Origin: an uncultured bacterium
GTDB lineage: Bacteria > Patescibacteriota > Patescibacteriia > UBA1558 > GWA2-36-10
Length of the DNA stretch: 5,509 nt
NCBI GenBank assembly: GCA_937912185.1
Contig: CALDOH010000140.1
Coordinates: 1-5,509, forward strand
Reading direction: 5' to 3'
Shown: positions 1 through 5,476 of the stretch, piece by piece
How positions within the stretch are numbered: the stretch's first letter is position 1
How the letters are laid out: each line of letters begins with the position of its first letter
Notes under the pieces: model-generated
The model's input: only the letters and a program-made list of their open reading frames with translations
Told to the model about the DNA's origin: nothing
Database searches by the model: none
Made by a program: the position numbers and the translations under genes

Positions 1-812
1 TTACAAACAGAACAGCCCTTGCCATCACAGATAAGACATTTTATGTCCATTTCAAAGCCAGGCTCCACAAAGGGGAAAAAGCCTGGGCGAAGTCTAACAT
101 CTACTTCTCGTCTAAATACTGCGGACAACATAGCCTTCATCACTGAAATCAAATTACCAATATTGATATCCTTGTCTACCATCAAACCCTCTAATTGATA
201 AAAAGTATGATCGTGAGAAGCATCAGTAGCTTCATTTCTAAAAACTCTACCCGGAAAAATACCGCGGAAAGGTACACCGTGTTTTTCCAACATTCTCACC
301 TGTAGATTTGAAGTTTGACTACGGAGCAAAAAACCACTCTCTAACCAAAAGGTATCTTGAGAATCCCTAGCCGGATGATCATCTGGAGTATTGAGTGCAG
401 TAAAATTATAAAAGTCTGATTCTACCTGCGGACCATCGTAGACCATAAAACCCATTTGAGAAAAGATATCCTCAATCTCATACTGAGTAGCTGACAAAGG
501 GTGAATAGTACCAACTGTTCTAGCTTGTCCAGGTACGCTAGGATCAAAACTTACTCTACTGTTACCTTTATTCTTTATAATCTTTTCTGTAGAAGAAAAA
601 AGGTCTGTCAGCTCTTGCTTGACCTCATTGGCCAACTTACCAATCTTTGGTTTTTCTTCAACGGCAAGATTTTTTACTTCTTTGAGTACTGTAGCAAGCT
701 CACCTTTGCGACCTAAATATTGCTTTTTGAAATCTTCCAAGGCTCCACTATCTTTGAGGTTCTTTATTTCCCGAAGTGCCTGTTCTTTTAATTCTCGAAG
801 TTTCTTTTCCAT
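1..812 (-). CDS. pheS: Phenylalanyl-tRNA synthetase alpha subunit, C-terminus cut by window edge
   Basis: Class II aminoacyl-tRNA synthetase alpha chain, which with PheT forms the cytoplasmic (alpha-beta)2 enzyme that charges tRNA-Phe with phenylalanine. The visible 270 residues start at ATG 810-812. Residues 1-85 are charged and helical, matching the N-terminal coiled-coil arm that contacts tRNA. The catalytic domain follows: HPLSATQYEIEDIF with the motif 1 helix (104-117), GPQVESDFYNF (127-137), HPARDSQDTFW (146-156), LLRSQTSNLQVR (162-173), motif 2 GRVFRNEATDASHDHTFYQLEG (188-209), and RLRPGFFPFVEPGFEMD (240-256). A Cys cluster, CLIC...CSVC (259-270), matches the CxxC/GCSVCKGTGW region of many bacterial PheS proteins. 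Motif 3 and about 65-80 residues lie beyond the left edge. The gene starts 3 bases after the upstream TAG with no clear Shine-Dalgarno site, so translation is probably coupled. Identification is by family motif and is very secure; pheT downstream is only an expectation. Confidence 0.97.
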   Translation of the reverse strand, partial: MEKKLRELKEQALREIKNLKDSGALEDFKKQYLGRKGELATVLKEVKNLAVEEKPKIGKLANEVKQELTDLFSSTEKIIKNKGNSRVSFDPSVPGQARTVGTIHPLSATQYEIEDIFSQMGFMVYDGPQVESDFYNFTALNTPDDHPARDSQDTFWLESGFLLRSQTSNLQVRMLEKHGVPFRGIFPGRVFRNEATDASHDHTFYQLEGLMVDKDINIGNLISVMKAMLSAVFRREVDVRLRPGFFPFVEPGFEMDIKCLICDGKGCSVC

Positions 813-815
813 ATA

Positions 816-1217
816 CTAATTATCTAATTGTTTAGATTCATCGTGGCGGAAAACCAAAATCATGAACTCTACGATTGTAGCAATTACTACCAAGAGCACT
901 ATATTCCACCAAGAAAGCAAACGATTGGCCTGGAGGATCAGGGCTATGACCAAAGCCAAAGAAAAAATAATTGCCTGACGAAATGACTCGCATACCATGA
1001 TCCTAGCAATACCTCGTTTTCTATTCCAAAGTTTCCTCAACCAAAATCCAAAAAGTGAGAACGTACCCAAGACAGCCAAAAACAAAACAAAGTAAAATAA
1101 GGTAAATACCACTAATTGACCTTGATAGGGATCAAAGTTGTTTATAATTATAAAAAAACCCAGCCACGCAAGTAATGTGGCCAAAATCATAATAACGTTG
1201 TAAGTTTTTATATTCAC
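816..1217 (-). CDS. Conserved four-helix membrane protein, start uncertain (frame open to 1331)
   Basis: Function unknown. Counting residues from the longest open frame (TTG at 1331, 171 aa), four hydrophobic segments are seen at about 46-65, 73-97, 119-136 and 138-161, with a basic loop between helices 2 and 3 (LRKLWNRKRGIAR) and a short charged tail. The LATLLAWLGF opening and LAVLGTFSLFGF in helix 2 resemble small membrane proteins of about 130 aa that I remember from Parcubacteria, unverified. Three starts are possible: TTG 1331 (overlaps the upstream TGA by 4 bases), ATG 1292 (158 aa) and GTG 1217 (133 aa). I prefer GTG 1217, because residues 14-40 are the translation of an inverted-repeat element (MNPVRNF...ISNGVN) and the expected family start lies just before helix 1. 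ATG 1190 (residue 48) would start inside helix 1. The stop TAG is 3 bases before pheS. The gene is real; its N-terminus is not settled. Confidence 0.75.
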   Translation of the reverse strand: MNIKTYNVIMILATLLAWLGFFIIINNFDPYQGQLVVFTLFYFVLFLAVLGTFSLFGFWLRKLWNRKRGIARIMVCESFRQAIIFSLALVIALILQANRLLSWWNIVLLVVIATIVEFMILVFRHDESKQLDN

Positions 1218-1292
1218 CCCGTTAGAAATTAATAATCTTCTCACTTTTGCCCCGATAGAGAATAAGGTGTAAAAATTTCTAACGGGGTTCAT
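1212..1292. repeat. REPIN-like inverted pair of palindromic repeat arms
   Basis: The 15-base arm ACCCCGTTAGAAATT at 1216-1230 is repeated as a perfect inverted copy at 1274-1288, with a 43-base interior. Two further base pairs (1212-1213 with 1291-1292) match beyond a two-base mismatch. A degenerate copy, GCCCCGATAGAGAAT at 1249-1263, lies inside the interior in the same orientation as the left arm. On the minus strand the whole element reads in frame as NPVRNF...LFSIGAK...ISNGVN, a string I recall from many hypothetical CPR proteins. The layout (two inverted REP-type units with a short spacer) is that of a REPIN or MITE moved in trans by a Y1 (RAYT/IS200-like) transposase; no transposase is in the window. 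It occupies the space between the DciA-like gene and the membrane-protein gene. Confidence 0.75.
1249..1263 (+). repeat. Degenerate third arm copy inside the REPIN-like element
   Basis: GCCCCGATAGAGAAT shares CCCCG, TAGA and the A/T-rich end with the left arm ACCCCGTTAGAAATT, allowing a few substitutions. It sits roughly in the middle of the interior and could pair partially with the right arm, offering an alternative hairpin. It may be an ordinary part of this element family or a decayed older arm. Confidence 0.4.
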
Positions 1293-1302
1293 CTCACGAT
1301 TA

Positions 1303-1331
1303 AATATACTAGAAAATAAGGGAAAAATCAA
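1303..1331 (-). promoter_or_regulatory. Possible internal promoter for the membrane-protein gene and pheS
   Basis: Minus-strand TTGATT (1331-1326, four of six to TTGACA) and TATATT (1308-1303, five of six to TATAAT) are separated by 17 bases in an AT-rich stretch just after the DciA-like stop codon. The predicted transcript would start near 1296-1297, immediately before the first repeat arm, so the hairpin would be at the very 5' end of the mRNA. If the membrane protein really begins at TTG 1331 this sequence is coding instead. AT-rich DNA makes chance matches common. Confidence 0.3.
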
Positions 1332-1624
1332 CCCAAGAACCTAAGCCTATAAACCACTATATCAGAAAACCTATTATTCAAAATTCTAATAAATTGATCC
1401 TGCTGAGTCTCTATTTCTACATGTAAATCCTTGCACAAAACAGCTACTACCAAGACTCCCTCCCGCCAATAAACCGCCCTGGCTTTGATCTGAGCCTCTG
1501 AGCCAAAAAAATTGCCAATAATATCATTGGCCTGGGAAACAACCAAAGAACCCTGGATTTGGAGCCTGATGCCTTTATTATCCATTGAGTCGCTAGCAAT
1601 ATCTTTTAAACTTTGCCAAGACAT
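1328..1624 (-). CDS. DUF721/DciA-like protein
   Basis: 98 residues resembling the DUF721 (DciA) family, whose best-known members load or recruit the replicative helicase DnaB in bacteria lacking DnaC or DnaI. What is visible is the family layout: a short N-terminal helix (SLKDIA), an amphipathic stretch (LVVSQANDIIGNFFG, 27-41), then the alpha-beta core with KARAVYWREGVLVVAVLCKD (48-66), a helix ending in ILNNRF (81-86), and a final beta strand VVYRLRFLG. The family's conserved Trp in WxxIVG is replaced (ANDIIG). There is no zinc-binding or DnaA-like extension; the length fits the short, core-only form. The start ATG directly follows the TAA of the upstream gene, with AGGTGA just ahead. The stop TGA supports the standard code. 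DciA-type function is inferred from weak similarity; it could be a divergent DUF721 member with another role. Confidence 0.65.
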   Translation of the reverse strand: MSWQSLKDIASDSMDNKGIRLQIQGSLVVSQANDIIGNFFGSEAQIKARAVYWREGVLVVAVLCKDLHVEIETQQDQFIRILNNRFSDIVVYRLRFLG

Positions 1625-2137
1625 TTATTCACCTAACTCATCATTTCTAAACTCTATCTCTATATTATCTATTAATTTTGTTTTAAAAAATTTAGAACCC
1701 TTCATATCGACCACCTTATCAATCGGTACACCCCTCTTTTGACACTCTTGTAAAAAATCATCATAGGCTTCTACTGTAAAAGAAATATGTTCTATACCAG
1801 GTCTTAAATCGGCTAGATCAGCATTTGGCTTGGGTTCAAACATCTCTATCCTAGGAACTACAATTCCGTCGGCCTGTAGATAATCTTTAAAGCGATAAAT
1901 TCGATTTCTTCTTTCATGAATTACAGAGTCTTTTATCATTTTAGAATTTTTCAAAATGATCTGGTGATAAATATCAAATTCGTTACCGGACATCACCTGA
2001 AAACCTAAATGGTCTCCTGAAAATCTATCATCCTTTAAATCAATATCAAATTTTTTAGCAGCCGCTAAAACAAGCGGAATATAAGACTCCAAAAATTCGT
2101 TGAGTTCTTCATTTGAATGTATCGGATAAGTAGGCAT
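1625..2137 (-). CDS. YecM-like / VOC-fold protein
   Basis: 170-residue soluble protein that looks like the YecM family, a branch of the vicinal-oxygen-chelate (glyoxalase/dioxygenase-like) fold. An N-terminal helical region (about 8-33) precedes two beta-alpha-beta-beta-beta-like halves. Candidate metal ligands sit at the usual strand positions: DH at 42-43 (GDHLGFQV), EH at 116-117 (IEHISFTV), and E160/E162 near the C-terminal strand (NIEIEFRN). The pattern DHxxF...EHxxF...ExxF is typical of YecM-type proteins, whose E. coli member has a solved structure but no proven reaction. No signal peptide or membrane segment is present, so it should be cytoplasmic. Start ATG lies 2 bases past the preceding stop in an AAT/AAA-rich stretch with no Shine-Dalgarno site; the last codons carry the ribosome-binding site of the next gene. 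Substrate and reaction are unknown, and the neighbours give no hint. Confidence 0.6.
   Translation of the reverse strand: MPTYPIHSNEELNEFLESYIPLVLAAAKKFDIDLKDDRFSGDHLGFQVMSGNEFDIYHQIILKNSKMIKDSVIHERRNRIYRFKDYLQADGIVVPRIEMFEPKPNADLADLRPGIEHISFTVEAYDDFLQECQKRGVPIDKVVDMKGSKFFKTKLIDNIEIEFRNDELGE
1629..1634 (-). promoter_or_regulatory. Ribosome-binding site of the DciA-like gene
   Basis: AGGTGA on the minus strand lies 4 bases before ATG 1622-1624, inside the last codons of the YecM-like gene. It is the only well-formed Shine-Dalgarno site in the operon and fixes the start at 1624, where the upstream TAA and this ATG are directly adjacent. Confidence 0.5.
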
Positions 2138-2139
2138 AT

Positions 2140-2409
2140 TTATTTATTAAAAAAATGTTTTTCCCACATTCTCCTAAACCAAGGCAAAGACAAGGTGGAT
2201 AGTAAAAATCCTATTGTCGGTACTATAGAATTCAACCATGGTTTAGGTATTTCTATGGCCAACATATACAAACTCAAAATAAGGTAAGTAAAGACCATCA
2301 GTAGTATCCGACGCATATAACTACGTTCCCAGGCCTTGTCTGCTTCTACACTCTTATTCCGTTGTTTAATATCTTCAATATCTTTTTTTATTTGTTCAAA
2401 ATCAGACAT
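2140..2409 (-). CDS. Small coiled-coil, two-helix membrane protein of unknown function
   Basis: 89 residues. The N-terminal 30 residues are highly charged with heptad-like spacing (FEQIKKDIEDIKQRNKSVEADKA shortened: 4-26), suggesting a cytoplasmic coiled coil. Two hydrophobic segments follow, about 34-53 (ILLMVFTYLILSLYMLAIEI) and 60-78 (NSIVPTIGFLLSTLSLPWF), linked by a short PKPW turn, then a basic tail (RRMWEKHFFNK). With both termini inside this would be a helical hairpin in the inner membrane. I recall similar proteins with the 'ADKAWE' and 'IVPTIGFLLSTLSLPWF' signatures as widespread in Patescibacteria, but this is memory, not a search. The ATG is 3 bases after the helicase stop and lacks a Shine-Dalgarno site, so it is probably translated by coupling. 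No function is proposed. Confidence 0.75.
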   Translation of the reverse strand: MSDFEQIKKDIEDIKQRNKSVEADKAWERSYMRRILLMVFTYLILSLYMLAIEIPKPWLNSIVPTIGFLLSTLSLPWFRRMWEKHFFNK

Positions 2410-2412
2410 ACA

Positions 2413-5388
2413 TTATTTGTTATTCAATTTTGCGTGCGGGCAGATCTTGTTGAAATCACAGGTAGCGCAAACATAGCCCGGTGTAGCAGTAAAATCGTGG
2501 CTTGTAATTTGTTCAATGATTTTTGCTACCCATTCTTTGACTTTGGCTATTTCCTTGTCTGTACCAACAAAGGAAACTACTGTATTGCTGGTCAAATAAT
2601 AAAAAGTAAGATTTTTTATCTTAGTCTTAAAAACATCTTGAGCTGCTATCTGATAAAGTAATAGTTGTTTTTTATCATCAAAGGTCAATTTATCTTTGGC
2701 TTTACCAGTTTTGTAATCTATAATCTCCCAAGCGTCTTTATCAACATCTACTCGATCAAAAACACCACGCACACTATACTCGCCTACTTTGATAGTAAAA
2801 CCTTTTTCCAAGAACAAAGGTACAGTCCATTTATCTTGGTGAGTCCTATAAAACTCCTTGAGGCTCTTGATACCTTCCTGATAATATTTTTCCTTTTGAG
2901 TTTCAGATTCATACCAATCATCGATCCATGACTCTTCATAAAAATCTAACAGCTCTCGCTCACTTGGATACTTTACTGCCTTGCCCTTGCCAAACAAATC
3001 CGCTTGACCGCCATTTTCTCTATCAATAATGGTTTGATAAAACTTTTGTAAAGTAGAGTGCATGGTTTTACCGAAACTGAAGTAGGCATTGCCCTTGGTC
3101 GGTACCTTGGCGATGAATTGATAAAAATATTGCCAAGGGCATGACTCATAAGCCTTGAGCTGAGAAAAAGAAAATGTCTTTGGTGTTTGATACTCCGGCT
3201 TAGAAGACTTCTTGTCCATATTTTCTGGTTCTTTGACCGGACTAGGTATTAGCTGAGATGCTATTTTGACTTCATCCAAAAATCTAGATGGTTTTTTGTC
3301 TCGACTACCACCATAGTCTTTGGCCCAAGTCAGATAAACTGCCTCCTTGGCTCGAGTAAGTGCTACATAAAATAAACGTCTTTCTTCTTGCAAATGCGCA
3401 TCACCAGTCGGTAAGTCTTCTTTGATAAACTCCTCAGGTATTTCAATTGGATCTTTACGTTCAGTACTAGGAAATCTAAGATGGACTAGGTTGGTCACAA
3501 ATACATATTTAAATTCTAGACCCTTAGCACCATGAACTGTCATGACTTTTACTACATCAGGACCGGCTTCGGCATCATACTGAAGAGCCCCTAGCTCACC
3601 AGAGTCTAGTTCCATATCAATCATTTCTAAGAATTCATGGACCGAAGTGCTCTTGATAGCCTCTTCTTCCCAGGACCTTACTTTGCGATAAAATTGATTG
3701 AGAAAATGAAGTTGATCTTTGTTATATTGATTCTGCTCAATAGTAAGCAGCTGCAGATAACCACTATCCTCTAACCAATGATAAATCACCTGAGAAACCG
3801 GCTTGTCTTTGGCTAGTTCGGTGTGTTTGTCTATATTGGCAACCACCTCTTCTATTATTCTTTGCTCACCTAGTGGTAGTTTGATATAACGATGATTATT
3901 TTTAGTGGCATAATAAAGACTCCAAGACTTTTTCCTAGCTAGATGATTGAGATTGATAATAGTCTCTATCTTTAATCCCGTTACTGGCAAAGATAATATT
4001 CTAAAAAAAGCTGGAGACTCGTGATAATTATCAATCAGCTTCAAATAAGCCAAAATATCTTGGACAATATCCTGAGTATAGAGGCCACGAGAAGCCATAA
4101 ACTGATGGGGCATGCCCAACTTTCTCATCATAGAAACAAAACCCTGTGCCTGATCATTGGCTCTAACTAAAATAGCAAAATCAGACCATTGAGCATCTTT
4201 GTTTTTCTTTTTTAGTTCTATGACCTTGTTGAGGATACCGTCTATTTCTGAATTTTTATCCTCATACGACAGGACATCTACCGAACCCTTGATATCTAAA
4301 TGGCTGGTTAATTTTTTATTGAGTGGGTTTTCCCTGCCATCCGAAGCTTTAGCGTAGGATCGGTTTTTTTTGTATTGATACTCTAGTCTATCTGGATCGT
4401 TGAGCTGGATAAAATTATAAGCTGTATCCAAAATCTTTTGACCAGAGCGATAATTGTCAGTCAAAAATATTTCGCTAAGCACGGGCCAAGAAGCTTTCTT
4501 CTTTCCGTATTCTTTTTTAAAATTCAAAATATTGGAAATAGCAGCGCCTCTAAACTTGTAAATAGCCTGATCGTCATCACCGACTACCATTAGATTATTT
4601 TTTGGAGCAGCGATAAGTTTTATCAATTCATATTGAGCCCAATTAGTATCTTGAAATTCATCTACTAAAATATATTTAAATTGCTCACGAAATTTTTTGA
4701 GTACCTGCGGACGCTTTTGAAATAATCTAAGCGTATAATTTATCAGGTCACCAAAGTCCAGGGCGTTATTATCCAAGAGTAATTGCTGATAGACATGGTA
4801 GGCGTTGGCCACTTCTCGAATACGAGCTATTTCCATCTTTGCTTCTTCTCTGTCACCAGCCTGATCCGTATCTAGATGAAGACCTTCGGCATATTTGAGA
4901 TAGTCCTCGGGATAGACCACCTCATCTTTGAGTCGAGAAAAATGTGATAATAAGGAATGAATAAATCTAGTCGGATTTCCCAATGGAGCGTAATAATCCA
5001 AATTGAATTTATCTAAATTTTCTCTAACTATCATCCAAGCGGCCGTAGAATCCAATAATTTAAAATCGTTGGATATACCAATGTCAAGTGCATAGTCTTT
5101 GAGCACTCGCTCACAAAAACCATGAAAGGTATGAATCCATAAATCGGCATACCCCAAAGGTAGTAGTTTATCAACCCGCTCAGCCATTTCTCCAGCAGCC
5201 TTTTCTGTAAAAGTAACTGCCAATATTTCATCTGGCTTAGCCTTATCTTGCTCTATCAGATAAGCCATTCTTTGACTAATAACCGTGGTCTTACCTGTAC
5301 CAGCCCCAGCAATTAAAATAGCCGGCCCCTGATCGTGGGTTACCGCCTGTTTCTGGGCTTTATTTAAGTATGATAAATCTATTGCCAT
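2413..5388 (-). CDS. UvrD/PcrA-type helicase fused to Fe-S PD-(D/E)XK nuclease (AddA/AddB-like architecture)
   Basis: 991-residue SF1A DNA helicase-nuclease, expected to unwind and trim DNA ends in double-strand-break repair or recombination in the cytoplasm. Helicase motifs in order: Q motif (8-16), Walker A GAGTGKTT (28-35), Ia TFTEKAAGEM (59-68), HTFHGFCERVL (86-96), II LVDEFQDTN (241-249), III VVGDDDQAIYKFRGA (268-282), IV DNYRS (311-315), V VMTVHGAKGLEF (615-626), VI RRLFYVALTRAK (670-681). After a linker (about 715-738) comes a Cas4/AddB-type nuclease: SFSQLKAYESCPWQYFY (740-756), H777, D878 (GVFDRVD), D891 and K893 (IIDYKTGK), Q908 (QLLLYQ). C750 plus C974, C977 and C983 match the four-Cys 4Fe-4S staple of AddB-like nucleases. 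All catalytic residues are present. Residues about 342-356 look like an inserted palindromic repeat. Start ATG 5386-5388 begins at the usual MxxLNxxQ position. First gene of the operon. Confidence 0.95.
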   Translation of the reverse strand: MAIDLSYLNKAQKQAVTHDQGPAILIAGAGTGKTTVISQRMAYLIEQDKAKPDEILAVTFTEKAAGEMAERVDKLLPLGYADLWIHTFHGFCERVLKDYALDIGISNDFKLLDSTAAWMIVRENLDKFNLDYYAPLGNPTRFIHSLLSHFSRLKDEVVYPEDYLKYAEGLHLDTDQAGDREEAKMEIARIREVANAYHVYQQLLLDNNALDFGDLINYTLRLFQKRPQVLKKFREQFKYILVDEFQDTNWAQYELIKLIAAPKNNLMVVGDDDQAIYKFRGAAISNILNFKKEYGKKKASWPVLSEIFLTDNYRSGQKILDTAYNFIQLNDPDRLEYQYKKNRSYAKASDGRENPLNKKLTSHLDIKGSVDVLSYEDKNSEIDGILNKVIELKKKNKDAQWSDFAILVRANDQAQGFVSMMRKLGMPHQFMASRGLYTQDIVQDILAYLKLIDNYHESPAFFRILSLPVTGLKIETIINLNHLARKKSWSLYYATKNNHRYIKLPLGEQRIIEEVVANIDKHTELAKDKPVSQVIYHWLEDSGYLQLLTIEQNQYNKDQLHFLNQFYRKVRSWEEEAIKSTSVHEFLEMIDMELDSGELGALQYDAEAGPDVVKVMTVHGAKGLEFKYVFVTNLVHLRFPSTERKDPIEIPEEFIKEDLPTGDAHLQEERRLFYVALTRAKEAVYLTWAKDYGGSRDKKPSRFLDEVKIASQLIPSPVKEPENMDKKSSKPEYQTPKTFSFSQLKAYESCPWQYFYQFIAKVPTKGNAYFSFGKTMHSTLQKFYQTIIDRENGGQADLFGKGKAVKYPSERELLDFYEESWIDDWYESETQKEKYYQEGIKSLKEFYRTHQDKWTVPLFLEKGFTIKVGEYSVRGVFDRVDVDKDAWEIIDYKTGKAKDKLTFDDKKQLLLYQIAAQDVFKTKIKNLTFYYLTSNTVVSFVGTDKEIAKVKEWVAKIIEQITSHDFTATPGYVCATCDFNKICPHAKLNNK
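4339..4360. repeat. 22-base imperfect palindrome inserted in frame in the helicase gene
   Basis: ATCC (4339-4342) pairs with GGAT (4357-4360), and GCT (4346-4348) with AGC (4351-4353), with one more A-T pair between two mismatches and a TT loop. The minus strand encodes SYAKASDG (residues 344-351), a peptide I recall as a recurrent in-frame insertion in CPR proteins. GGTTTT occurs on both sides (4326-4331 and 4362-4367) and may be a short flanking direct duplication. The segment lies between helicase motifs IV and V, where PcrA-like proteins vary in length. Confidence 0.6.
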
Positions 5389-5395
5389 ATATCCT

Positions 5396-5424
5396 ATTTT
5401 AGCCTAAAAAACAGGACTTGGCAA
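5396..5424 (-). promoter_or_regulatory. Sigma-70-type promoter of the helicase-led operon
   Basis: Minus-strand TTGCCA (5424-5419, five of six to TTGACA) and TAAAAT (5401-5396, five of six to TATAAT) are separated by exactly 17 bases. The pair lies between the terminator and the helicase start. Transcription starting 6-8 bases past the -10 would begin at about 5388-5390, on or within two bases of the ATG, giving a leaderless or nearly leaderless mRNA. The AGGA just before the ATG (5395-5392) would then lie upstream of the transcript and not serve as a ribosome-binding site. Confidence 0.55.
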
Positions 5425-5428
5425 AAAT

Positions 5429-5453
5429 AAAAAAGACCTAATATTAAAAGGTC
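5429..5453 (-). terminator. Rho-independent terminator of the gene beyond the right edge
   Basis: On the minus strand GACCT and AGGTC (5449-5453 and 5435-5439) form a 5-bp stem around an AT-rich 9-base loop that includes the self-complementary TAATATTA, followed directly by six T residues (5434-5429). On the plus strand the hairpin is followed by A residues only, so it works in the minus direction. The stem is short but the T tract and position, just after a likely stop codon and before a promoter, support it. Confidence 0.55.
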
Positions 5454-5476
5454 AAAAAAACCTAATTGACTGTGAT

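Noticed and set aside
501..819. Two plus-strand open frames (501-716 and 619-819)
   Set aside because: They lie antisense to clearly coding pheS, have no recognisable domain, and their low-complexity Phe/Ser-rich content is what antisense of Lys/Glu-rich coding gives.
813..1000. Attenuator, leader peptide or T-box controlling pheS
   Set aside because: Only 3 bases separate pheS from the upstream gene, and I see no Phe-rich short frame or T-box-like structure there.
1328..1330. UGA recoded as glycine, as in Gracilibacteria/Absconditabacteria
   Set aside because: The only genic TGA is placed exactly where the DUF721-like domain ends, and the other long genes need no in-frame TGA.
1512..1742. 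Plus-strand open frame of 76 codons
   Set aside because: Antisense to the DciA-like and YecM-like genes, both of which show family signatures in their own frames.
2234..2243. Perfect 10-base palindrome AACCATGGTT
   Set aside because: Short, inside a coding frame with no inverted partner or repeat nearby; expected by chance.
2362..2931. Two plus-strand open frames (2362-2661 and 2665-2931)
   Set aside because: Antisense to the nuclease domain and the small membrane protein; no motif and no ribosome-binding site.
5031..5231. Minus-strand open frame of 66 codons
   Set aside because: Lies in another frame of the helicase between motifs Ia and the downstream region, where the helicase frame is unmistakable.
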